From Pseudomonadota bacterium (GTDB taxonomy: Bacteria; Myxococcota_A; Polyangia; GCA-2747355), in contig JADJDT010000044.1 of assembly GCA_016702545.1 (NCBI GenBank), positions 124,001-188,000 of the forward strand: a DNA stretch of 64,000 bases. The letters run 5' to 3'. The translations under genes and the position numbers were made by a program. This document shows positions 17,695 through 25,398 of this stretch, piece by piece. The notes under the pieces are model-generated. The model was given only the letters and a program-made list of their open reading frames with translations, was not told the origin of the DNA and made no database searches. Each line of letters opens with the position of its first letter. Position 1 is the stretch's first letter.

Positions 17695-18549
17695 ATGCAA
17701 CAGCGGCCGAGCAGCGAGCCGATGCGGATCGGTAACCAGACCAGCTTCGCCGCCGGCAGCGTGGTCGAGCCCTTCGAATACGCGATCGAGCGCGGCTTCG
17801 ACGCCTTCGAGTGGTTCCCTGATCAGCGCGAGCTCGGGCTCGGCTGGCAAGAGGGCGATCTCGATGCCAGGCAGCGCCTGGAGCTTCGCAGCGCGGCGCA
17901 CCGGCACGGCGTGCGGCAGTCCGTGCACGCGCCGTGGTGGGCGACGCCCCTGCAACCCGGTGGGGCCGAACGGCTGGACCAGGCGGTGGAGTTGGCGCTC
18001 GATCTCGGCGCCACGCTGGTCAACCTGCACCTCGATCTCAGCCAGGGGCTCGAGCCCTTCGCCGAGGCGATGATGCGCGTCGCGCAGCAGCTGGCCCGGC
18101 ACCGCCTGGCGCTGGCGATCGAGAACACGCCCGAGACGAGCCCCGAGCACTTCAACGCGCTCTTCGCGCTGCTACGCGAGCAGTTTGGCACCCAGCGCGC
18201 CGGCATGTGCTTCGATCTCGGGCATGCCAACCTCTACGGCGACACGCGCAACGATTATCTCGCGTATTTCGATCGGCTCGCCGAGCATGTGCCGGTGATC
18301 CATTTGCACCTCCACGAGAACTACGGCGATCAGGATGCGCACTTGCCGTTGTTCACGGGCCCCGCGGCGCAATGCGCTGCTGGGGTGCAGGGGCTGCTTT
18401 CCCGGCTGCGGGCCCGTGGCTTCGCCGGGGCGGCGATTCTCGAGCAATGGCCGCGGCCGCCGCGCCTGCTCGACCACGCGCGGGATCGACTGTGCGAGCT
18501 GCTGGGGCAGCCGCGGACGCGGACATGGACCCCCTGGTCGAACGGTTAG
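17695..18549 (+). CDS. TIM-barrel protein, xylose-isomerase/AP-endonuclease-2 fold (1)
   Basis: 284 residues with the metal-binding pattern of the sugar phosphate isomerase/epimerase superfamily: Glu in LAIENTPET, Asp/His in MCFDLGHANL, the His cluster in IHLHLHENYGDQDAHLP and a C-terminal Glu in AILEQWP. Substrate cannot be read from sequence. It lies between GWD and PWD, overlapping the PWD start by 25 bases, so all are co-translated. A role on glucose phosphates or phospho-oligosaccharides released from phosphorylated glucan is an inference from context. Start ATG 17695; a second in-frame Met at residue 10 is possible. Confidence 0.8.
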   Translation: MQQRPSSEPMRIGNQTSFAAGSVVEPFEYAIERGFDAFEWFPDQRELGLGWQEGDLDARQRLELRSAAHRHGVRQSVHAPWWATPLQPGGAERLDQAVELALDLGATLVNLHLDLSQGLEPFAEAMMRVAQQLARHRLALAIENTPETSPEHFNALFALLREQFGTQRAGMCFDLGHANLYGDTRNDYLAYFDRLAEHVPVIHLHLHENYGDQDAHLPLFTGPAAQCAAGVQGLLSRLRARGFAGAAILEQWPRPPRLLDHARDRLCELLGQPRTRTWTPWSNG

Positions 18550-21218
18550 TCGCGGCCAACGCCAGCCGCCGGAGCTGGCGTGAGAAGCTCGAGTGGGTGG
18601 CGGAGCTGTGCGCGGCGGGGCCCAGCGTCGCCAGCGACGAGCAGCTGCGCGATGTGGCGATCTACCTGCGCTTCCTCGGCACCGGCGAGCTGCCGTGCGC
18701 CGAGGATGGCCGGCACTTCCGCCCGCTGCATCACGCGCGGCTCGCGCAGCGCATCCACGCCAGTCTGGCCACCCTGCGCCACGCGGGCAATGCCGAGCTG
18801 GTGCGGCGCATCGTCGGCTGGCTGCCGTCGTACGATGGCGCCTTTCTCGCCGCCGAGCCGCTGACGCGTATCCGTGACATCGCGCACCGCAACGACATCC
18901 CGTCGGCGCTCAAACAAGAGATCAAGCACACGCTGCAGAATAAGCTGCACCGCTGCGCGGGTCCCGAGGACCTGGCGACCTCGGCCGCGCTGCTGGCGCG
19001 CGTGACGGCGCCGGGCGCGGGGTGTCCGCCGACCTTCGTGCGCGAGCTGCGGCTCTTTCACGCCGAGCTGGAGCAGTTCTTCGGGGTCGGCGACCTCGAG
19101 GCCCAGCTGGCGCCGCTGCTGCGCGAGCCGCAGCTTGGGCTCAATCAGGCGGCCCTGGCGCTGCAGCGGGCCCAGCAGCAGGCGCTGGCGTGGGGTGCGA
19201 CGCGCGAGGATCTGCTGCGGGAGCTGATGGCGCTGACCGCGCTGCGGGAGCTCCTGCAACCGTGGGTGGTGGGCACGGCCAGCGCCCTGGCGCAGCGCTG
19301 CGAGCGCGTCGATCTGGCGCTCGAGCGCCACGCCTTCCTCGTCGCCAGTCGGCTCTGCAGCGTGCTCGAAGCGACGCCGGAGCCGGCACCTTGGAGCTGT
19401 GCCCTGCGGGCGCTGGGGTCGCTGCTCGAGCAGCTCGCGCTCAGCGGCGTCGCCGCGGCCGAGGCCCGCGCGATGGGCCATGACCTGCGCCGCTGGCTGG
19501 CCGCGCCGGCGGGCGAGCCCTGGCTGCCGCTGGCGTGGCTCGCGGTGGCGGAGCGCGCGCAGGGTCTGGTGGCGGAGCGGACCGCCAGGACCCTGACGCA
19601 GCTGGCGGTGCGCGCGGAGGCGTTGGGCCGCGCGCTGGGGGTCGCACCGCACGCGCTCGCCAGCTACGTCGAGGGCGAGCTGCGCGGCCAGCTCGTGTTC
19701 CAGCTCAGCAAGCTGGCCGAGTGGCTGGAGGCGACGCTGCGCCGCGAGGTGGGCCTGTCGCCGTGGTCCGCGGTGGTGGCTGGTGCGGCGCTGGGGCGCT
19801 TGGTGCAGGTGGCGAGCCTCGAGGAGCTCGAGACGGGGGCCCTGCCGCAGGTTCCGCATTCGGATCCGGTGATCGCCTGCGTCGATCGCGCCACCGGCGA
19901 CGAGCTGCTGCCGCCGGGCGTCGTCGGCGTGCTGCTCGGCCAGCCGATGGCGCTGCTCTCGCACCTGGGCGTGCGGGCGCGCCAGCACGGCGTGGTCTTC
20001 GCGGCCGGCAGTGCGGCGGCGCTGCAGCGGCTGCTGCAGGACGCAGCGGCGGGCGCGACGGAGCCCCTGCGGCTGACGGTGCGGGCCGACGGTGTGTCCC
20101 TGCAACGACCGACGGCCGAGCCCCTGCGGAGCCGGCAGCCGGGCGCGCCGGCGGCGACGGTCGCTGCCATGGGCGCGGGCGCGACGGGGGAGGCCGACGC
20201 GCGCTGGGTCTTGCCGCTGAACGAGGCGGTCGCCGAGCGGGCCGGCGCCAAGGCCGTGGGCCTGCGCTGGTTGAGCGAGCTTGCTGCCGATCATGCGACG
20301 CTGTTCCGCACGGCGCCCACGGCGATCGTGCCCTTCACGGCGCTCGAGCGGGTGATCGCCCTGCAGCCGTTGACCTGGCGCGAGGCGCTCGAGCGCTGCA
20401 CCACCGGCGAGCTCGGAGGTCGGCCCACCGAGGGCGCGCGCAGCGACGCCGCGTCGGCGGCAGCCGAGGACCGCGCCGCCCAGCTCACGGCGCTCTGGCA
20501 GCCGGTGGTGGTGCCGCCGGAGTTGCTGGCGGGGTTGCTCGGCGCGCTCGGCGCCGACGCGGCGCTGGTCGTGCGCTCGAGCGCCGACAGCGAGGACCGC
20601 GTCGGGTACACCACCGCCGGGCTCTTTCGCTCGGTGGTCAACGTCAGGCCCGAGCAGCTGGCGGGCGCGATCAAGCAGGTCTGGAGCTCGCTCTGGTCGG
20701 CGCGGGCCCTGCGCTTGCGCGCGCAGCAGCCGGCGCTCGCCATCACCCCGCGGATGGCCGTGATCGTGCAGCCGCTCGCCGACGCCGATCTTTCGTTCGT
20801 CATCCATACGGTCGATCCGGTAACCTGCGACGAGGCTTCGGCGCTGGTCGAGCTGGCGGTGGGCCTGGGTGAGACGCTGGCGAGTGGCGCCGCCGGGACC
20901 CCGTTTTGCTTGCGCTGCCGCAAGGACACCGGGGCCACCGCGCTGCTCGGCTGTGCCAGCTACGGGCACGCGCTGCGGCCCGCTGCGGCGGGCGGGTTGC
21001 GCCGCGAGCCCGTGCAGTACGCGGCGCAGCCGCTGCTCCGCGACCGCGCCTGGCGCGAGCGGCTGGGCGCGCGCCTGGCGCAGCTGGCGCGGTTGATCGA
21101 GGAGCGGGCCGGGGGCCCGCAGGACATCGAGGGTGCGCTGATCGAGGGCGAGCTGGTGGTGCTGCAGACCCGGCCGCAACTCGGGTTGCCGACGCCCGCG
21201 GGCGAGGATCAACGATGA
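18525..21218 (+). CDS. Plant-type phosphoglucan, water dikinase (PWD/GWD3-like)
   Basis: 897 residues from ATG 18525. Plant PWD phosphorylates C3 of glucosyl units on glucan already phosphorylated by GWD. The signature NDIPSALKQEIKHTLQNKL plus HRCAGPEDL (about 122-150) is near-identical to plant PWD, as is the phospho-His site LLSHLGVRARQHGVVFAA with H480. The ATP-binding part has ERAGAKAVGLRWLSE (~570), LVVRSSADSEDRVGYTTAGL (~681) and PQDIEGA (~864). The N-terminal CBM20 of plant PWD is absent: the protein begins directly with the central region, so glucan binding must come from elsewhere, perhaps partner GWD. Overlaps the preceding TIM-barrel gene by 25 bases and the following one as ATGA. 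Confidence 0.9.
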   Translation: MDPLVERLVAANASRRSWREKLEWVAELCAAGPSVASDEQLRDVAIYLRFLGTGELPCAEDGRHFRPLHHARLAQRIHASLATLRHAGNAELVRRIVGWLPSYDGAFLAAEPLTRIRDIAHRNDIPSALKQEIKHTLQNKLHRCAGPEDLATSAALLARVTAPGAGCPPTFVRELRLFHAELEQFFGVGDLEAQLAPLLREPQLGLNQAALALQRAQQQALAWGATREDLLRELMALTALRELLQPWVVGTASALAQRCERVDLALERHAFLVASRLCSVLEATPEPAPWSCALRALGSLLEQLALSGVAAAEARAMGHDLRRWLAAPAGEPWLPLAWLAVAERAQGLVAERTARTLTQLAVRAEALGRALGVAPHALASYVEGELRGQLVFQLSKLAEWLEATLRREVGLSPWSAVVAGAALGRLVQVASLEELETGALPQVPHSDPVIACVDRATGDELLPPGVVGVLLGQPMALLSHLGVRARQHGVVFAAGSAAALQRLLQDAAAGATEPLRLTVRADGVSLQRPTAEPLRSRQPGAPAATVAAMGAGATGEADARWVLPLNEAVAERAGAKAVGLRWLSELAADHATLFRTAPTAIVPFTALERVIALQPLTWREALERCTTGELGGRPTEGARSDAASAAAEDRAAQLTALWQPVVVPPELLAGLLGALGADAALVVRSSADSEDRVGYTTAGLFRSVVNVRPEQLAGAIKQVWSSLWSARALRLRAQQPALAITPRMAVIVQPLADADLSFVIHTVDPVTCDEASALVELAVGLGETLASGAAGTPFCLRCRKDTGATALLGCASYGHALRPAAAGGLRREPVQYAAQPLLRDRAWRERLGARLAQLARLIEERAGGPQDIEGALIEGELVVLQTRPQLGLPTPAGEDQR

Positions 21219-22330
21219 GTGGGGAAGCGATCGGCGGCGAGCAGGGGCAGGGGCAGGTTCATCCCGCCGTGTTGGGGCTCTTCGACAAGCGCCTCGAGGG
21301 CGATGACACGCTGCTCCAGCTCGCACGCCTGCGCTTCGAACGCGCGGGGATCGGCGCCGAGGTCTATCCGGGGGCGCCGGAGCGGCTGAACGACGCGGTG
21401 GGGCAGGCCCCCGAAAACGCCGTCACGCTCCACGCGCACCTGCCGCGCGGGCTCAACCTGCTGCGCGAGGACGATCGGCGCTGGGTCGTCGAGTTCGCCA
21501 GGCGCTCGCCGGCGCGCGTGCGTGGTCTGGTGGCGCACGACCAGTGGGACGTGGTCGAGAACCCCGACGAGTACCGGGCGGCGCTCCGCCGGATCGACGC
21601 CGAGCTGCGGGCGTTGGGGCGGCCCGAGCCGCGGCTCTTCGTCGAGTACGCGGTCGGGGTCGAGGCGTCGCGCTTCGTCGCGCTCTTCGCCAGCCTTGCC
21701 GATTTGTCGCAGGTCAGCGCCTGTATCGACGTCGGGCACCTCGGCATTCAGCAGGCGCGCGTGGCCTTCGCGGCGCGTCGTCCGGGCCTCGATATTTGCG
21801 CCTTGAAGCCCTACGACGAGGCGTTGCCGGCGCTGATGCCGGAGGTCGAGGGGGCCATGCAGACTGTCCTGCCCTGGCTGCTCGAGCAGATCGAGCCGCT
21901 GGCGCGCATCGGCAAGCCGCTGCACTTCCACCTGCACGATGGCCACCCGCTCTGGAGCTTCAGCCGCTACGGCGTGGCGGACCACGCCAGCTTCCTCGAG
22001 CAGGTGGTGGTGCCCTTTGATTTCCGTGGCCAGCCCTGCGTGCCGATGATGTATGGCCCCGCAGGTCTGCGGGCGATCGTCGCGACCGCGCTGCGCTGGT
22101 TGCCCGCGCCGCAGGTGACCTTCACGCTCGAGATCCACCCGGTCGAGGGGCGCCAGCCGCTGGGCGCCTTCGCCCCCTACTTCCGCCATTGGCGCGACAC
22201 GACCAACGCCGAGCGGATGAACTACTGGATGACGGTGCTGCTGCGCAACGCCCAGCTGACCCGGGACGCTGCGACGGCGGCGTTGGCGGCCTTAGCCGCA
22301 CCGCTGGCGCAGGCGCAGCGAATCGAGTAG
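21215..22330 (+). CDS. TIM-barrel protein, sugar phosphate isomerase/epimerase-like (2)
   Basis: 371 residues. Metal-site residues typical of the xylose-isomerase-like superfamily are present: Glu in LFVEYAVG, Asp/His in ACIDVGHLG, the His pattern LHFHLHDGHPLW and C-terminal Glu in FTLEIHPVEG. It is longer than, and only distantly similar to, the first TIM-barrel protein of the operon. The ATG overlaps the PWD stop (ATGA), so it is the last gene of the GWD-TIM-PWD-TIM operon, ending 9 bases before speA. Substrate unknown; context suggests sugar or phosphosugar metabolism. Confidence 0.78.
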   Translation: MSGEAIGGEQGQGQVHPAVLGLFDKRLEGDDTLLQLARLRFERAGIGAEVYPGAPERLNDAVGQAPENAVTLHAHLPRGLNLLREDDRRWVVEFARRSPARVRGLVAHDQWDVVENPDEYRAALRRIDAELRALGRPEPRLFVEYAVGVEASRFVALFASLADLSQVSACIDVGHLGIQQARVAFAARRPGLDICALKPYDEALPALMPEVEGAMQTVLPWLLEQIEPLARIGKPLHFHLHDGHPLWSFSRYGVADHASFLEQVVVPFDFRGQPCVPMMYGPAGLRAIVATALRWLPAPQVTFTLEIHPVEGRQPLGAFAPYFRHWRDTTNAERMNYWMTVLLRNAQLTRDAATAALAALAAPLAQAQRIE

Positions 22331-22339
22331 CTTGCGCGC

Positions 22340-24319
22340 ATGTCAGCCGATCCTTTACGTCATAGTGTGTTGCTCGACGGTGCCTGGACCGCCGATGATG
22401 CCCGTGCGCTCTACGGGCTCGAGGACTGGGGCAAGGGCTATTTCCGTATCAGCCCATCGGGGCACCTGACGATCTGCCCGACACGCCAGCCCGAGCGCGG
22501 CATCGATGTCTGGGAGGTGGTCGAGGGGCTGCGCGAGCGCGGCATCAATCCGCCCGTGCTGCTGCGCTTTCCCGACTTGGCGCACGATCGGCTGCGCGAG
22601 CTGCGCCAGGCCTTCGACGCTGCGATCGAAGAGAACCGCTACCAGGGCGGCTACTGCTTCGTCTATCCGATCAAGGTCAATCAGGAGCGCGACGTCTGCG
22701 AGGAGATCCGCAACTTCGGCGCCCAGCTCGGCTACGGGTTGGAGGCGGGATCGAAGCCGGAGCTGCTGGCGGTGCTGGCGATGACGGTCGGTCACAACGA
22801 CATGCCGATCGTCTGCAACGGCTTCAAAGACCACGAGTACATCGAGACGGTGGTGCTGGCCACCAAGCTCGGTCGACGGATCATCCCGGTCGTCGAGCGC
22901 TATCACGAGATCGAGCTGATCATCGAGCAAGCGCAGCGGCACCAGACGCGGCCCCTGGTGGGGCTGCGCATCAAGCCGGCCGCGCGGAGCACCGGCAAGT
23001 GGGCCTCGTCCTCGGGGATGCGCAGCAAGTTCGGGCTGACCGCGGCCGAGGCGCTGCGCGTGATCGAGGAGCTCGAGCGCCACGGGATGCTCGACTGCCT
23101 GAAGATGGTGCACTTCCATCTGGGCAGCCAGGTGTCGGACATTCGCCGGCTGAAGAGCGCCGTCACCGAGCTGGCGTACTTCTACACGGAGCTGCGGCGG
23201 CTCGGCGCCGGCATCGAGTACATCGACGTCGGCGGTGGCCTCGGCGTCGACTACGACGGCAGCAGCTCGGTGTTCGAGTCGAGCGTCAACTACTCGATTC
23301 GCGAGTACGCTAGCGACCTGATCTACCGCATCAAGACCGTCTGCGACGATGCCGGCGTGCCGCACCCGACCATCTTCAGCGAGTCGGGCCGGGCGATGGT
23401 GGCCTACTCGACGGTGCTGGTCTTCGATGTCGTGGGGCGCTCGCACTTCGATAGCGAGCCGGACATCGAGGCCATCCGCGCGCGCGTCGCCGCGGAGGAG
23501 GATCCGCCCCAGCCGGTGCTCGACCTGCTCGACGCCTTCGAGAGCATCACCGATCGGCGGCTGACCGAGGTCTTTCACGACGCCGTGCAGGCGCGCGATG
23601 AGGCGATGAACCTGTTCTCGCTGGGCTACCTCACCTTGCCGATGCGCGCGGACGCGGAGAAGCTGTTCTGGGCGATCGGGCGCCAGATCCTGGCCCGTGC
23701 CGAAAAGCGCGGTGAGCTGCCCGAAGAGCTGAGCGATCTGCGCGAGGGCCTGAGTGACATCTACTACTGCAACTTCAGCGTGTTCCAATCGCTGCCCGAT
23801 GCCTGGGCGGTCGACCAGCTCTTCCCGATTCTGCCGCTGCACCGCCTGAACGAGCGACCCACGCGGGCCGCGACGCTGGCCGATATCACCTGCGACTCGG
23901 ACGGCAAGATCGACAACTTCGTCGACCGGCGCGACATCAAGCGCACGCTCGAGCTGCACGAGACCCGCGGGGACGAACGCTACACGCTGGCGGCCTGTCT
24001 GGTCGGGGCCTATCAAGAGGTGCTCGGCGACCTGCACAATCTCTTCGGCGACAATCACGTCGTCCGCGTCAGCCTCGACGCGCACCTCGACCAACGCCCC
24101 GACCAACAACAGGGATCGTGGTCGATCGACGAGGTCATCGAGGGCGACTCGGTGCGCGAGGTGCTGGCCTACGTCGGCTATAGCGCCGGCGAGATGGTGC
24201 GGACGATGCGCCAGGATGTCGAGCGCGCGCTGCGGGCGGGCACCCTCAGCGTGGCGGAAGGACGTTCCCTGCTCGAGTTCTATGAGAGCGGGATGGCCGG
24301 CTACACCTACCTGGAGTGA
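22340..24319 (+). CDS. speA: Biosynthetic arginine decarboxylase SpeA
   Basis: 659 residues, the usual length for SpeA, a PLP enzyme that decarboxylates arginine to agmatine in polyamine synthesis. The PLP lysine is K112 in VYPIKVNQ; HFHLGSQVSDIRRLK, YIDVGGGLGVDYDGS and a C-terminal CNFSVFQSLPDAWA motif are all family hallmarks. It directly follows the second TIM-barrel gene (9 bases) and heads the arginine to putrescine genes. The final Leu-Glu-stop is part of the first unit of a 20-bp tandem array that separates it from aguB. Confidence 0.95.
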   Translation: MSADPLRHSVLLDGAWTADDARALYGLEDWGKGYFRISPSGHLTICPTRQPERGIDVWEVVEGLRERGINPPVLLRFPDLAHDRLRELRQAFDAAIEENRYQGGYCFVYPIKVNQERDVCEEIRNFGAQLGYGLEAGSKPELLAVLAMTVGHNDMPIVCNGFKDHEYIETVVLATKLGRRIIPVVERYHEIELIIEQAQRHQTRPLVGLRIKPAARSTGKWASSSGMRSKFGLTAAEALRVIEELERHGMLDCLKMVHFHLGSQVSDIRRLKSAVTELAYFYTELRRLGAGIEYIDVGGGLGVDYDGSSSVFESSVNYSIREYASDLIYRIKTVCDDAGVPHPTIFSESGRAMVAYSTVLVFDVVGRSHFDSEPDIEAIRARVAAEEDPPQPVLDLLDAFESITDRRLTEVFHDAVQARDEAMNLFSLGYLTLPMRADAEKLFWAIGRQILARAEKRGELPEELSDLREGLSDIYYCNFSVFQSLPDAWAVDQLFPILPLHRLNERPTRAATLADITCDSDGKIDNFVDRRDIKRTLELHETRGDERYTLAACLVGAYQEVLGDLHNLFGDNHVVRVSLDAHLDQRPDQQQGSWSIDEVIEGDSVREVLAYVGYSAGEMVRTMRQDVERALRAGTLSVAEGRSLLEFYESGMAGYTYLE

Positions 24320-24390
24320 CTCGGAGCAATCTGGAGTGATCCGGAGCTGTCTGGAGTGATCCGGAGCTGTCTGGAGTGATCCGGAGCTGG
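24311..24390. repeat. 20-bp tandem array, four units, at the speA stop codon
   Basis: Four exact 20-base periods of CTGGAGTGATCCGGAGCTGT; the first unit is diverged and contains the last two speA codons and its TGA, the next three are nearly identical. The array fills most of the speA-aguB gap. Same period and same position relative to a stop codon as the array at 7996-8117. Confidence 0.9.
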
Positions 24391-24413
24391 GGCGATCGGA
24401 GCGCTGCTCGACC

Positions 24414-25316
24414 ATGGATTGCACGATGATCGGGGGCTGCACGACTATCGGTTTGGTGCAGATGGCGATGGGCGTGGACCCGGGCGAGAACCTGCGCCGC
24501 GCCACGCAGCTGATCGCCCAGGCCGCCGAGCGCGGTGCTGAGCTGGTCTGCCTGCCCGAACTCTTTCTCCAGCGCTATTTCTGTCAACACGAGGACGTGC
24601 GGCACTTCGACCTGGCCGAGCCGATCCCGGGCCCGACCACCGAGGCGCTGGCGGCGGTGGCGCGGCGTGAGCGCGTGGCGCTGATCGTGCCGCTTTTCGA
24701 GCGGCGCGCGCCGGGCGTCTTCCACAACAGCGCCGTGCTGCTCGCCGCAGACGGCACCCGGGTCGGCGTCTACCGCAAGATGCACATCCCGGACGACCCC
24801 GGCTTCTACGAGAAGTACTATTTCGCCCCCGGCGATCTCGGCTTCCCGGCCTTCGAGCTGGCGGGGCGGCGCGTGGGGGTGCTGATCTGTTGGGACCAGT
24901 GGTACCCGGAGGCCGCGCGCCTGGCGGCGCTGCACGGCGCCTCCGTGCTCTTCTACCCGACGGCGATCGGCTGGCATCCGCACGAGAAGCAGGCCGAGGG
25001 CGCGGCGCAACGCGAGGCCTGGCGCACGGTGCAACGCGGCCATGCGATCGCGAACGGCGTGTACGTGGCAGCGGCGAATCGCGTCGGACACGAGCCCGGC
25101 CCGACCGGCAGCGCGGGGATCGAGTTCTGGGGCTCGTCCTTCGTCTGCGATCCCCAGGGGACCGTGTTGTCCGAGGGCGGCGAGGCGGACGAGCAGGTCG
25201 TGCTGGCCACAGTCGACTCGTCGCGGGTCGAGCAGGTGCGACGGCATTGGCCCTTCTGGCGCGATCGGCGCATCGACGCCTATGCCGATCTCCAGCGCCG
25301 CTTCATCGACGAATGA
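24414..25316 (+). CDS. aguB: N-carbamoylputrescine amidase AguB
   Basis: 300 residues, nitrilase superfamily. Hydrolyses N-carbamoylputrescine to putrescine, CO2 and ammonia. The catalytic triad is visible: E49 (CLPELF), K122 (YRKMHIPDD) and C159 (LICWDQWYPE). The IPDDPGFYEKYYFAPGD and CWDQWYPEAARL segments are characteristic of this amidase rather than of general nitrilases. ATG 24414 is used; a second ATG at 24426 fits equally. Between speA and aguA, completing the agmatine route to putrescine. Confidence 0.94.
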   Translation: MDCTMIGGCTTIGLVQMAMGVDPGENLRRATQLIAQAAERGAELVCLPELFLQRYFCQHEDVRHFDLAEPIPGPTTEALAAVARRERVALIVPLFERRAPGVFHNSAVLLAADGTRVGVYRKMHIPDDPGFYEKYYFAPGDLGFPAFELAGRRVGVLICWDQWYPEAARLAALHGASVLFYPTAIGWHPHEKQAEGAAQREAWRTVQRGHAIANGVYVAAANRVGHEPGPTGSAGIEFWGSSFVCDPQGTVLSEGGEADEQVVLATVDSSRVEQVRRHWPFWRDRRIDAYADLQRRFIDE

Positions 25317-25398
25317 GCCGGGGACGAGGGAGACCGCTGCTCCCGCGGCCCTGCTCCGGGAGGCGCGGCAGCCAGCCCGCGGCGGCTCGCGCTACCGC

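Noticed and set aside
14434..18150. A 1238-codon minus-strand open frame
   Set aside because: It is antisense to GWD and the first TIM-barrel gene, rich in Arg/Gln/His/Leu, with no recognisable domain; long antisense frames are expected at this GC content.
18546..21326. A 926-codon minus-strand open frame
   Set aside because: Antisense shadow of PWD with Arg/Gln-rich composition.
22355..24505. A 716-codon minus-strand open frame
   Set aside because: Antisense to speA; no domain or ribosome site.
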